A DNA stretch of 42,868 nucleotides from WS-9 sp036274595 (lineage in GTDB: Bacteria > Eisenbacteria > RBG-16-71-46 > SZUA-252), in the NCBI GenBank assembly GCA_036274595.1, contig DASUFL010000033.1, positions 1-42,868 on the forward strand, written 5' to 3'. The first letter of the stretch is position 1. Each line of letters opens with the position of its first letter. Both the position numbers and the translations under genes were made by a program. Below the pieces are notes generated by a model. It did no database searches. It was not told the DNA's origin and saw nothing but the letters and a program-made list of their open reading frames with translations. Positions 16,578 to 25,309 of this stretch are shown here, piece after piece.

Positions 16578-17939
16578 GTGCGCCTGTCGACCAAGAGGTC
16601 CGAGGAGCCGCGCGCCGAGGCCGGCTGGCGGCAGCCGCGCGTCACGCCGAGCCTCGCCGAGGTCTACCGCTCCGTGCCGGTTCCCACCGGAACCTGGTGG
16701 CGGCGCGCGCTCGCGTTCGCGGGCCCCGGCTACCTCGTCGCGGTGGGCTACATGGACCCGGGCAACTGGGCCACCGATCTCGCGGGCGGGTCCGCGTTCG
16801 GCTACACGCTCCTGAGCGTGATCCTGATCTCGAACCTGATGGCGATCTTGCTCCAGGGCCTCTCGAGCAAGCTCGGCATCGTGACAGGGCGCGACCTCGC
16901 GCAGGCCTGCCGCGACCACTACTCGCGCCCGGTCTCGATCTTCCTCTGGGTCATCTGCGAGCTGGCGATCGCGGCCTGCGATCTGGCGGAGGTGATCGGA
17001 TCGGCGATCGCGCTCAATCTCCTCTTCCATATTCCCCTTCCCTGGGGCATCGCGATCACGGCCCTCGACGTGCTCCTGATCCTCTACCTCCAGAACAAGG
17101 GGTTCAGGCTCGTCGAGGCGCTCGTCATCGCGCTCATCGGCACGATCGCGGCCTGCTTCCTCTTCGAGATCCTGATCGCGAAGCCCTCGCTGTCGGGCAT
17201 CGCCGTGGGATTCATCCCGAGCGGCTCGATCCTGGCGGATCAGCACAAGCTCTACATCGCGATCGGCATCCTTGGCGCCACCGTGATGCCTCACAACCTG
17301 TACCTGCACTCGTCGATCGTGCAGACCCGGCGGTACGAGGAGACGCCCGAAGGCAAGCGGATGGCGGTGAAGTACGCGTTCATCGACTCCACCATCGCCC
17401 TCAGCTTCGCGCTCTTCATCAACGCGGCCATCCTGATCGTCGCGGCCGCCACGTTCCACACCACAGGCCACTCCGAGGTGGCCGAGATCCAGGACGCCTA
17501 CCGCCTCCTGACGCCGCTCCTCGGAGTGGCCGGCGCGAGCGCGGTCTTCGCCTTCGCGCTCCTCGCCTCGGGCCAGAACTCGACCCTCACGGGAACGCTC
17601 GCGGGCCAGATCGTGATGGAGGGATTCCTCAACATCCGGGTCCGCCCCTGGCTCCGCCGGCTCATCACGCGGCTCATCGCGATCGTCCCTGCGGCCATCA
17701 CCGCCATCTGGTTCGGCGCGAGTGGAACGGCGCAGCTCCTCATCCTGAGCCAGGTGATTCTGAGCCTTCAGCTCTCCTTCGCCGTCTTCCCGCTGGTCCA
17801 GTTCACGTCGGACAAGGTCAAGATGGGCGAGTTCGTGAATCCGGGCTGGGTCAAGGTGCTCGCCTACACGGTCGCCTTCGTGATCGCCTCGCTCAATGTG
17901 TGGCTCCTCGTGCAGACGTTCCGAGGCGGAGGCGACTGA
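16578..17939 (+). CDS. mntH: Nramp family divalent metal/proton symporter (MntH-like)
   Basis: 453-aa inner-membrane Mn2+/Fe2+:H+ symporter with 11 predicted helices. Metal-site residues are visible: DPGN in TM1 (residues 60-63) and MPHN in TM6 (about 237-240), the hallmark pair of Nramp transporters. GQNSTLTGTLAGQIVMEGFL, the conserved loop-8 consensus, is also present. GTG 16578 is preferred, with a weak purine-rich AAAGAGAAAA upstream; TTG 16557, overlapping the YqjK-like stop, is possible. The stop overlaps the following universal-stress gene by one base (TGATG), so the two are co-translated. No MntR or Fur-like palindrome was noticed. Confidence 0.93.
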   Translation: MRLSTKRSEEPRAEAGWRQPRVTPSLAEVYRSVPVPTGTWWRRALAFAGPGYLVAVGYMDPGNWATDLAGGSAFGYTLLSVILISNLMAILLQGLSSKLGIVTGRDLAQACRDHYSRPVSIFLWVICELAIAACDLAEVIGSAIALNLLFHIPLPWGIAITALDVLLILYLQNKGFRLVEALVIALIGTIAACFLFEILIAKPSLSGIAVGFIPSGSILADQHKLYIAIGILGATVMPHNLYLHSSIVQTRRYEETPEGKRMAVKYAFIDSTIALSFALFINAAILIVAAATFHTTGHSEVAEIQDAYRLLTPLLGVAGASAVFAFALLASGQNSTLTGTLAGQIVMEGFLNIRVRPWLRRLITRLIAIVPAAITAIWFGASGTAQLLILSQVILSLQLSFAVFPLVQFTSDKVKMGEFVNPGWVKVLAYTVAFVIASLNVWLLVQTFRGGGD

Positions 17940-18373
17940 TGTACAAGCGCATCCTGGTCCCCCTCGAGCATTCGTCGTACGACGAGACCATTCTCGACCA
18001 CGTGCGCACGCTTGCAGGGCTCTGCGGGTCGTCGCTCGTCCTCGTGCACGTGGCCGACGGCTGGGTGGCGCGCAACATCCAGAACCTGAACCTGCGCGAG
18101 TCCGAGGAGATGCGCGAGGACCGCGCCTACCTGACGAAAACCCGCGAGGATCTCGAAGGGGACGGCTTCAAGGTGGAAGCGCTCCTCGCCGCAGGCGACC
18201 CCGCCCAGGAGATCGCCGCCGCCGCCGAGCGCGAGCACTGCGATCTCATCGCCATGGCGACCCACGGCCACAAGGGGCTGGGCGACATCATCCACGGCAC
18301 GACGGCGAACGCGCTCCGGCACTTGACGGAGATTCCCATCCTCATGGTGCGGGGCGTGAAGGCCGGAAAGTAG
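17939..18373 (+). CDS. Universal stress protein (UspA family)
   Basis: 144-aa single-domain cytoplasmic protein of the HUP/Usp fold. It has the N-terminal strand YKRILVPLEHS, then LVLVHVADG. The nucleotide-binding loop ATHGHKGLGDIIHGT matches G-2x-G-9x-G-(S/T) except Ala at the first Gly, and the last strand is IPILMVRG. ATP binding is therefore likely but not certain. It is coupled by a one-base overlap to the MntH-like gene; Usp domains are frequently found next to or fused with transporters, where they are thought to modulate them. Confidence 0.92.
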   Translation: MYKRILVPLEHSSYDETILDHVRTLAGLCGSSLVLVHVADGWVARNIQNLNLRESEEMREDRAYLTKTREDLEGDGFKVEALLAAGDPAQEIAAAAEREHCDLIAMATHGHKGLGDIIHGTTANALRHLTEIPILMVRGVKAGK

Positions 18374-18374
18374 A

Positions 18375-18402
18375 CGGGGCCCGCCAGATTCGACAGGCCC
18401 CG
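18375..18402. terminator. Bidirectional terminator-like hairpin
   Basis: Stem CGGGGCC (18375-18381) / GGCCCCG (18396-18402) with a 14-nt loop. It lies in the 48-nt gap between the convergent usp and DUF4331 genes. No T-tract is evident. Confidence 0.55.
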
Positions 18403-18421
18403 CGGTCTCGCCGCCGTCGCT

Positions 18422-20119
18422 TTACCGAATCACGACCTTCCTCGAATCCACCGTCGCGCCGTCGGACGTAAGCCGCGCCATGTAGACGCCGTTGCCCACC
18501 TGCTCGCCGGAATCCGCCCTGCCATCCCACGCCGCGCGAAAATCGCCCGCGGCCGCGTCCTGGTCGATGAGCGTCCGGATCAAGCGACCCTGGACGTCGT
18601 AGACCTTGAGCGTCACGCGGCCGCGCTTCGCGAGGGAGTAGCTCAAGATCGGCTGCCGGCTCGGGTTGGGCGAGGCCATGGAGAGAGAGCCCTTCGCGGC
18701 GCCCACCGCGCCGACCACCGAGTTCGGCGTCGGCCCGTGCTGGAGGTCGTGGTGCTCGTGGTTCCTCGGATTGTGGGGCGGCGCCACGTACGGGAAGTAC
18801 GGGAGGTACGGCACGTCGTTCGCGTCGATGCCGTCGCCGAGCTGGTTGTTGGGGGCGGTGTTGAACCCGTCGACCAGGACCCCAGCGACGACCCGAAGCT
18901 CGATGTCGACGACGTCGTCGGCGAGCCTCCGCCCGTTCGGGAATCCGGCGAGGTCGCCCGCGAGGACGCCAAAGCGGCTTGGCTTCACGGCCGGCGGAAT
19001 CGTGAGATTCAGCCGGAGCATCTCGCCCGGCGCGACCCCCGCGGGCTGGTTCAGGCCGGCGACGCCGGTCGCGAAGACCGCCACGAGGTCGTTCCGCGGC
19101 GCCGGCGGCACGTTGATCCCGAAGAGCGCGTTGAGGAGCTTCGCAGGCTCAGGATCGACCACGTTTGCCCCAAAATTCGCCACGTCCTGGGATGGCTCGC
19201 TCGCGTTGAAGAGATCCTTCTTACCCAGTGGAATCACGATCTCGTTCACGAGCGGCATTCCGAGTCGCGAGACCTGGACTTCGGGACCGGAGAGCGCGAC
19301 CGTTCCGTCTCCCTGGATGGTGCGGGTCTGCCGGCGCTCGGCCGTGTCCCAGAGCCCGATCACGTGGTTGTTCCGGCCCGCGTCGGGGGCCATGCCGTCC
19401 TTCGTAATCCGCTCCTTCGGCATCTGGAGCACGACGCTCATCACGTTGTACCCGCCCACGCCGTCGATGCCCTTGCCCGCGTTTCCCGGCAGCTTGCGGA
19501 TGCTCAGCAAATCGAACACCGCGGCCAGATCGACGAAGAACGGATCGTCCCGCGGCCCAACGAACACCTTGTAGCCTCCGGGAAGCGTCGTGATGGCGGA
19601 TTGGGCCAGCGTGTCGTAGCTGGGCATCGACGTCGGCCCGACGAAGTAGGGCGCGACCTGACCCGTGCCGAGCACCGTCTCCTGCCCGCTGTCGACGTCG
19701 ATCCGCGTGAGGGTCCAGAGCTGGCGGACGTTCAGGTTGGGATCGGTCAGGCTCCCCACCTGGCCTGTGTTGTAGAGGAATGTGTTATCGTTCTGCCGCG
19801 TCGTGTGGAACGTGAACTCGAAGCGCACGTGCTTCTTGGCATCGCCCACGTTGTCCACGTTGATGTAGTACGACGCCTCGTCGTCGAAGCCGGCGAAGTT
19901 GGGGCCGCTGTTCGGCTCGATGAGCGGCACCCAGTTCCCGACGATGGTGACCGCGTCCGGCGCGTCCGAGGCGATCCAGGCGTAGAGATCGGTGTCATCG
20001 GCCAGACGGTCCTTGCTCGTGCCCGGCGCCTCGCTGTGACTCGATGCGAGCGCGGGCGGGCTCCCGAGCGCGAGGAGCAGGATGATGGCGATCCAGATCG
20101 ATGCGTGACGGCGTGACAT
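18422..20119 (-). CDS. Secreted DUF4331 protein with C-terminal FlgD/Por-like Ig sorting domain
   Basis: 565 aa. The signal peptide is SIWIAIILLLALGSPPALA; the mature protein begins SSHSEAPG, then DDTDLYAWIA, characteristic of DUF4331 (HxEAP...DxTDxYxF). The DUF4331 body runs to about residue 460. An H/N/P-rich linker (PPHNPRNHEHHDLQHGP) follows. A final 80-residue FlgD-Ig-like domain (MASPNPSRQPILSYSLA, LKVYDVQGRLIRTL, AWDGRADSGEQVGNGVY, RKVVIR) is used by FCB-type bacteria as a secretion or cell-surface sorting signal. ATG 20119 has AAGGAAGG 8 nt upstream. It is divergent from an ECF sigma/anti-sigma pair, which may control it. Biochemical function of DUF4331 is unknown. Confidence 0.85.
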   Translation of the reverse strand: MSRRHASIWIAIILLLALGSPPALASSHSEAPGTSKDRLADDTDLYAWIASDAPDAVTIVGNWVPLIEPNSGPNFAGFDDEASYYINVDNVGDAKKHVRFEFTFHTTRQNDNTFLYNTGQVGSLTDPNLNVRQLWTLTRIDVDSGQETVLGTGQVAPYFVGPTSMPSYDTLAQSAITTLPGGYKVFVGPRDDPFFVDLAAVFDLLSIRKLPGNAGKGIDGVGGYNVMSVVLQMPKERITKDGMAPDAGRNNHVIGLWDTAERRQTRTIQGDGTVALSGPEVQVSRLGMPLVNEIVIPLGKKDLFNASEPSQDVANFGANVVDPEPAKLLNALFGINVPPAPRNDLVAVFATGVAGLNQPAGVAPGEMLRLNLTIPPAVKPSRFGVLAGDLAGFPNGRRLADDVVDIELRVVAGVLVDGFNTAPNNQLGDGIDANDVPYLPYFPYVAPPHNPRNHEHHDLQHGPTPNSVVGAVGAAKGSLSMASPNPSRQPILSYSLAKRGRVTLKVYDVQGRLIRTLIDQDAAAGDFRAAWDGRADSGEQVGNGVYMARLTSDGATVDSRKVVIR

Positions 20120-20308
20120 GCTCGAGCCTTCCTTTCCGGATGGGCCTCGTGCCGAGGCCGGTGGGCGCTGCGTGGGGACTTCCCCCGACACCTCGCACTA
20201 CGGCTCGCCGCTTCGATCGGATGAGCTCGTGATCCAACCCCTCGTCCAGATCCGCTCGGTCTCCGTAGAGATGGGTGAGTGGACGCCCTCCTTGGCGGCA
20301 TCGAACGC

Positions 20309-20866
20309 ATGAATCAGCCCGATCGCGACCGCTCCGCGCTGGAGCGGATGGTCGCCGGGGATACGCGCGCGCTGGAAGAGCTCTACGACCGCCACGGCGA
20401 CCTCCTCTATTCGCTCGTGCGCCGGGTCCTGAGCCGCGCCGAAGACGCGGAGGACGTGATCCAGGAGATCTGGCTGCAGGCGTGGCGCGGCGCCCGCACC
20501 TACGATCCCAAGCGCGGGACCGTGTGCGGATGGCTCGTCTCGATCGCGCGGAGCCGCGCGATCGACCGCCTGAGGAGCGAAGGCTCCCGCAAGCGCGCGA
20601 CCGACGCCGCGGGCGTGGACTCACCCGATCCGCCCGAGAGCCCGGCGGAGTCCGCGGTGGACCGGCAGCGCCGGGAGCACGTGGATCACGCCATGTCGCA
20701 GCTCGACCCCCAGCACCGCGAAGTTCTCCAGCTCGCCTACTTCGCGGGACTGTCCCAGAGTGAGATCTCCGAGCGGCTCGGCGCGCCGCTCGGCACCGTG
20801 AAGTCCTGGACGCGGCAGGCTCTGTCTCGATTGGAGAAGCTCGTCCCCCGGGAGGAATGGCTGTGA
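20309..20866 (+). CDS. ECF sigma-70 family RNA polymerase sigma factor (SigK-like)
   Basis: 185 aa. Region 2 is LEELYDRHGDLLYSLVRRVL, then DAEDVIQEIWLQAWRGA and WLVSIARSRAIDRLR. Region 4 has LDPQHREVLQLAYFAGLSQSEISERLGAPLGTVKSWTRQAL as a typical helix-turn-helix. ATG 20309 gives a standard ECF N-terminus; GTG 20279 in frame would add ten residues, and neither has a good Shine-Dalgarno. It overlaps the RskA-like anti-sigma gene by 10 nt, implying stoichiometric co-production. Divergence from the DUF4331 gene suggests that gene and the DUF4198 gene are in its regulon (inference). Confidence 0.93.
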   Translation: MNQPDRDRSALERMVAGDTRALEELYDRHGDLLYSLVRRVLSRAEDAEDVIQEIWLQAWRGARTYDPKRGTVCGWLVSIARSRAIDRLRSEGSRKRATDAAGVDSPDPPESPAESAVDRQRREHVDHAMSQLDPQHREVLQLAYFAGLSQSEISERLGAPLGTVKSWTRQALSRLEKLVPREEWL

Positions 20867-21684
20867 GGGAGCACCGCACCGAATATCTCGAGCTCTGCGC
20901 CGGCTACGTCGTCGGATCGCTCGATCGTGCCGACCAGGAGGCGCTCGAGGCCCATCTGGCCGAGGGGTGCGCCATCTGCGAGGGGGAGATCCGGCACCTG
21001 AGCGGCGCCGCGACGCTCCTCGCGGTGCAGACGCCCGCGCGCAAGGCTCCCGCGGCGCTCAGGGCCAAGGTGCTCGCCGCGGTCGAGGCGGATGCCAAGG
21101 CGTTCCGTCCCGACCGGACGGAGCCGGCTCTTCGTCTCGAGCCGCCGCCTGCCAAGCGCCGGCCCCCGTATGCCGCGTGGGGTCTCGCGATCGCCGCGGC
21201 CCTGATCGCCGTGGTGGGCGTCCTCGAATGGCGCGCGAACCAGGATCTGAAGAAGCAGCTCGCCGAGACCCAGGCTTCCCTGGATCAGCTCCGGAAGAGC
21301 TCCGAAGAGGAAAGGAGCTGGGCCGAGGTGCCGATGGCGCCGCTCGCGGTGGCCCTGGACCTCTCCCCCACGCCGGACGCGCCTGGCAAGATCGCGGCGC
21401 GCATCACGTACGATCCGATTTCGCGCCGGGCGGTGGTCGTCTGCACCAACTTCACGCCACCGACGGGCCGCGATTACGAGCTCTGGGCCATTCGCGACAC
21501 CGGTCCCGCGAGCCTCGGCGTGATCCACGCCGACGCGAGCGGCCGGTCGGTGGTGCGCCTGCCCGACGCCGGCTCCCCGGGAGGCCTCGCGGGCTTCGCG
21601 GTGTCGCTCGAGAACCAGGGCGGCGCGCCCACGCCCACTTCGCCAGCCGGCCCCGTCGTCATGCTCGGGAAACTTCGCGGCTAG
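20857..21684 (+). CDS. RskA-like transmembrane anti-sigma factor
   Basis: 275 aa. The cytoplasmic N-terminal anti-sigma domain has YLELCAGYVVGSLDRADQEALEAH and a zinc-finger-like HLAEGCAICE. A single membrane helix (WGLAIAAALIAVVGVLEW) lies at about residue 109. A short coiled coil follows (NQDLKKQLAETQASLDQLRK), then a C-terminal periplasmic RskA domain (YELWAIRDTGPASLGVIHAD). It should hold the upstream-encoded ECF sigma at the membrane until an envelope signal triggers release. The overlap with the sigma gene supports a cognate pair. Confidence 0.9.
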   Translation: MAVREHRTEYLELCAGYVVGSLDRADQEALEAHLAEGCAICEGEIRHLSGAATLLAVQTPARKAPAALRAKVLAAVEADAKAFRPDRTEPALRLEPPPAKRRPPYAAWGLAIAAALIAVVGVLEWRANQDLKKQLAETQASLDQLRKSSEEERSWAEVPMAPLAVALDLSPTPDAPGKIAARITYDPISRRAVVVCTNFTPPTGRDYELWAIRDTGPASLGVIHADASGRSVVRLPDAGSPGGLAGFAVSLENQGGAPTPTSPAGPVVMLGKLRG

Positions 21685-21722
21685 AGCCTCATCCGATCCG
21701 GATCGGCGTTCGTAGCAGGGGC

Positions 21723-22553
21723 ATGAAGACGCCCATCCGAATCGCCGTCGCGATCGCCGCCGCACTGACGCCCGCCCTCGCCCAGGGGCACGAGTTCTGG
21801 CTCTCCCCTTCGGTCTATGCGATCGCCCCGGGACAGGCCACCGCGGTGACCGCGCGGACCGGAGAGGCCTTTTGCGGTCCCGCCAAGACCTGGGCGCGGG
21901 AGCGGAGCGTCCGATTCCTCGTCCGCACGTCGCGCCTGATCAACCTCACCGATATCGCGTTCGCGGGAGACGGGCCGTGGGTGAAGTTCGCGCCCACGGA
22001 CAAAGGGGGCGCGATGCTGGCGTTCGAATCCACCTTCACTCCCATCCAGCTCCCCGGGGCGAAGTTCAATGCCTACCTCGCCGAGGAAGGGCTGACCGGA
22101 CCACTCGCGGCCCGCGGTGAGTCGGAGGAGTCAGGCCGCGAGCGCTACCGCCGATGCGCCAAGACGTGGCTGAGTGGCGATGATGCGAAGCGCGCGACGG
22201 AGCCGATGGGGCTGCCGCTCGAGATCGTGCCCTCGTCCATTCCCGGACGGGACACCGTGCTCGTCGTGACGGTGCTTCGCGGAGGTCAGCCGCTCGCCGG
22301 AGCGCTCGTGAGGGCGTGGAGAGCGCCGCTCGGAGCCGCGGGCGTCCCGCTCGATGCCGCGCGGCGCGATTCGTCGGCGATGGCGTGGGAAGGGCGCACG
22401 GGGGCCGATGGCATGATCGCCGTCCCGGTGCGCGAGTCCGGCGAGTGGCTCGTGAGTCTCGTCGACATGGCGCCGAGCGCGGAGCCGAGCGAGGCCGACT
22501 GGGAGAGCACCTGGGCCTCGCTCACCTTCGCGCGAAACGAAATCGCGCGGTGA
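21723..22553 (+). CDS. Periplasmic DUF4198-like protein
   Basis: 276-aa exported protein. It has a signal peptide (IRIAVAIAAALTPALAQG) followed directly by HEFWLSPSVYAIAPGQ. This HEFWL start of the mature chain is the hallmark of DUF4198, a family related to periplasmic components of nickel/cobalt transport. The body is beta-rich with an Ig-like C-terminal part (TVLVVTVLRGGQPLAGALVRAW, then DGMIAVPVRESGEWLVSLV). It lies 38 nt after the anti-sigma gene and is likely in the same transcript. A metal-related role is only suggested by family members; no His-rich site is seen apart from the N-terminal His. Confidence 0.75.
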   Translation: MKTPIRIAVAIAAALTPALAQGHEFWLSPSVYAIAPGQATAVTARTGEAFCGPAKTWARERSVRFLVRTSRLINLTDIAFAGDGPWVKFAPTDKGGAMLAFESTFTPIQLPGAKFNAYLAEEGLTGPLAARGESEESGRERYRRCAKTWLSGDDAKRATEPMGLPLEIVPSSIPGRDTVLVVTVLRGGQPLAGALVRAWRAPLGAAGVPLDAARRDSSAMAWEGRTGADGMIAVPVRESGEWLVSLVDMAPSAEPSEADWESTWASLTFARNEIAR

Positions 22554-22607
22554 CACGCGGCCGCACGCCGCGCACCACCGCGCGAATGAACGAGCGAATC
22601 GAGCTGA

Positions 22608-25148
22608 CTACCGCCGCCGGCCGCCGCCACCCCCGCGCGATCCGCCGCCGCGCGATCCACCGCCGTACGAAGACTGCCCGCCGCTGCGCTGGTAGTTTCC
22701 GTAGTCGCGGGTCTGGCGCGAGCCCTGCTGCCGCGCCTGCGCGTCGCGATCGAGCTGGCCGGTTGAAGGCTGCGTCCCGGCCGAGGGACGATTCCCCCCT
22801 CCGGTCGAAGGCTGCGTACCGGCCGTGGGACGATCGCCACCGCGGCCACCGGACGGCTGCTGGCTCGGCCGGTTGCCACTGCCACCGACGTCGGACCAGC
22901 CATTCCCCTTGTCCCACGTCTGCCAGCCGTTGTCGCCCTTCTTGTAGACGTTGCCGTCGCGTCCCGCGTAGACGTCGTCACCCTTCTTCCCGACGAAGCC
23001 TTGGCGATTCTCGGTATTCCAGCCCTTGTAGCTGCCCCCTCCGGATCCCTGTGCCTGCCATTTCGTGTTGCCGTTCCTGTCGGTGACGCGCTGCGTCTTC
23101 ACCCAGTCGTCGCCGCGCTGCACGTGGGACGAGCCCCAGCTCCCGTAGACGTTCGAGCCCTGACGCGAGCCGGCATAGGTCCCGGTGCGCGGGTTGTAGG
23201 CCTGCATGTAGCCGTTCGCACCCGTCGGCCCCCAGGCCACCGCGCCGCGCTTGTAGGTGCCGGTCGACGGGTTGTAGCTCGCGCCCCGTGCGACGCCGCC
23301 GTACGGTCCGTACGCCGACTGGTAGCCGCCGTAGGCGCCCGTCCACGGGTTGTACGCCACACCGCCGCCGTAGGCCACGGGGCGCGGGTAGTAGCATCCG
23401 CCGTGGTAGTAGGGCGGGTAGTAATAGCCGGTGCCCCACATCGCGCACCCGAACGCGATCGTCATGCCCATGTAGCCGGCCGTGTAGCCGTAGACGGGAT
23501 AGTTGTCGTCATCGTCGACGACGGTCACGTAGGTGACGTGCTGCATCGGCGAGTCCGACGGGATCTTGTAGATCTCGGCCGGCACATTCGTGGTCGTCAC
23601 GAACGGACCGTCAGGCTTCGGCGCCACGAACCACACGCCTTGATAGCAGAGGTAGTACTGGTTCCCCACCTGGAGGACGTCGAATCCCGAGTTCTCCGCG
23701 TAGGAGACCGATGTCCCTTCGATCTTCTTGAACTTGGGCTGGCCGTCGTACTTCACGTCCGGCGCCTTGAGATTCTTGGCATCGACGCGCGCGGTGCGCG
23801 GCACCTGCGCGAGAAGGACCGCGGTCGAGGCTTCGGGCGTGCCCGGCACCGACGAGAGGACGCGCGCCCGCGGATGCCCCTTGGGAATCTTCGCGAAGTC
23901 AGGCGGCAGGCTCGTCGTGGCGAACGACCAGCCTCCCTTCTCCGGCTTCTTGCTCTTGAACCAGCGCCCCGAGAGGAGGACGTAGAACTCCTTGTCGTCC
24001 TTCTTCATTCGGAACAGGTCCGTCTCGGTGTTGTCCACCCAGAGGAGATCCGTGCCCTCGACTTCCTCGAAGTCCGGCCCGCCGTCGAGCATGATCAGCT
24101 CCGACGGCTTGTAGCTCACGAATACGACCGGCATCGGGCCCTTCCTCTTACCGGGCGGGATGTGTCCCTTCACCTCGGCCCAGTTGCCGTCGTTCGAGAG
24201 CTTGTCGAACCCGGCGGGCAGCTTCTTCGCCTCCTGCCACTTCTTCATGTCCTTCGAGCTGAGCCAGTACGTGTCGTTTCGCACGTAGGTGATCTTGGTG
24301 TCGTTGTCGACGAAGACGTCCCAGTTGGTGTTGACCGCGTAGGAGAGTGACGATCCCTCGATCGGAATCCAGATCGGGTCGGTGTCGAACTGGACCAGGA
24401 TCGCTGGCTTCTGGCTCCAGAAGATCGGCGGAGTCTCCGTGTTGATGTCGACCCCCTTCACGCTGATCGTCGAGCGGTCGACCGCGGCGAGGATGCGGTC
24501 GAGGCTCACGAGCATGTTCTCCTGAGGCAGCGACTTCCGGATCTCCTCGAGCACTTCCCGGCTCTGGGTCTTGTCGAGCGAGGAGAAGCTCATCGAGGTG
24601 ACCTCGACTTTTTGGCAGTTGATCATCCGGTCCTCGACGGACGTCGAGGTGGGCGTCTCCAGCCGGATCGTCCCAAGGCTCGGCTTGCCGCCTCCCTTGG
24701 GCGTGTACTCGACCGCCGCCATCGCGACCAGCTGTCGCTGTTTCTCCCAGCTCAGGACCTGCGGCTGGTAGAGCACGAGCTGGGCCCCGCTGGCCGTCGT
24801 GAGCGCGCGCGGCCAGCCGCCATCCCCGTTCACATCGTCGTCCTCCGGTGTGTCCGCCTGGCCCGCGGGCGGGGCGACGGCCGCCGGGGGCTCAGCCGTG
24901 ACGCCAGGCGTTGCGACCACGCCGCTTGCCGCTGCCGCTGCTGGGGGCAGCGCTGCGGGAGCCTGGGTTGCAGGCGCGGGAGCCGCGTCCGGAGCGGTCG
25001 GGGGCGGCGCCGTCGTGGCCGCGGGCGGTGTGGTTGACGCCGCAGGCGGCGCGGCGGCTGTGGAATCGACCGTCTGCGCGAGTGCGGCGTGGGTGATGGC
25101 TAGTGCGAGCAGCGTCCCTGCTAGGGCAACTCCGAGGCGGGTGAGCAT
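22608..25148 (-). CDS. Large secreted Trp/Tyr/Gly-rich repeat protein
   Basis: 846 aa. A signal peptide (LTRLGVALAGTLLALAITHAA) is followed by a Pro/Ala/Thr-rich linker to about residue 100. A conserved region (about 113-245) precedes three related units at about 256-325, 357-423 and 471-531, each with the pattern F-xx-(I/V)EG(S/T)-x-L/V-x-Y/V...D(V/L)...YWL/WF...GP/GGW...(L/V)P...(F/I)xK(I/L)P. Next is a Tyr/Gly segment with YNPxTGxY repeated three times at a 26-residue period (about 599, 625, 651), then a GNVYKKGDNGWQTWDKGNGW element near 733. The tail is G/S/R/Q-rich and ends GGGRRR. Similar proteins have been loosely labelled carbohydrate-binding family V/XII in databases; I cannot confirm that function. 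Probably surface-exposed or periplasmic. Confidence 0.75.
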   Translation of the reverse strand: MLTRLGVALAGTLLALAITHAALAQTVDSTAAAPPAASTTPPAATTAPPPTAPDAAPAPATQAPAALPPAAAAASGVVATPGVTAEPPAAVAPPAGQADTPEDDDVNGDGGWPRALTTASGAQLVLYQPQVLSWEKQRQLVAMAAVEYTPKGGGKPSLGTIRLETPTSTSVEDRMINCQKVEVTSMSFSSLDKTQSREVLEEIRKSLPQENMLVSLDRILAAVDRSTISVKGVDINTETPPIFWSQKPAILVQFDTDPIWIPIEGSSLSYAVNTNWDVFVDNDTKITYVRNDTYWLSSKDMKKWQEAKKLPAGFDKLSNDGNWAEVKGHIPPGKRKGPMPVVFVSYKPSELIMLDGGPDFEEVEGTDLLWVDNTETDLFRMKKDDKEFYVLLSGRWFKSKKPEKGGWSFATTSLPPDFAKIPKGHPRARVLSSVPGTPEASTAVLLAQVPRTARVDAKNLKAPDVKYDGQPKFKKIEGTSVSYAENSGFDVLQVGNQYYLCYQGVWFVAPKPDGPFVTTTNVPAEIYKIPSDSPMQHVTYVTVVDDDDNYPVYGYTAGYMGMTIAFGCAMWGTGYYYPPYYHGGCYYPRPVAYGGGVAYNPWTGAYGGYQSAYGPYGGVARGASYNPSTGTYKRGAVAWGPTGANGYMQAYNPRTGTYAGSRQGSNVYGSWGSSHVQRGDDWVKTQRVTDRNGNTKWQAQGSGGGSYKGWNTENRQGFVGKKGDDVYAGRDGNVYKKGDNGWQTWDKGNGWSDVGGSGNRPSQQPSGGRGGDRPTAGTQPSTGGGNRPSAGTQPSTGQLDRDAQARQQGSRQTRDYGNYQRSGGQSSYGGGSRGGGSRGGGGGRRR

Positions 25149-25309
25149 GGCGGTTCCGCGGTCACCGCAAGCGGTGTCCGGGTCTCCTTCGGGCTGGGGT
25201 GTGGGGGGTGATCATCCTCGGGGAAAAGATGCACCAGAACGCCTTGAAAGTCGATCGGTTCCGGCGGCTATCGCTCAGGCAGAACCATCTGCGTGCCGAT
25301 ACCTACGGC

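Noticed and set aside
22557..22571. GCGGC-N5-GCCGC hairpin between the DUF4198 and repeat-protein genes as terminator
   Set aside because: Only a 5-bp stem in very GC-rich sequence and no T-tract; indistinguishable from background.
23001..24350. 449-codon plus-strand frame opposite the repeat protein
   Set aside because: Arg/Val/His-rich shadow. The minus strand has a signal peptide and coherent repeats.
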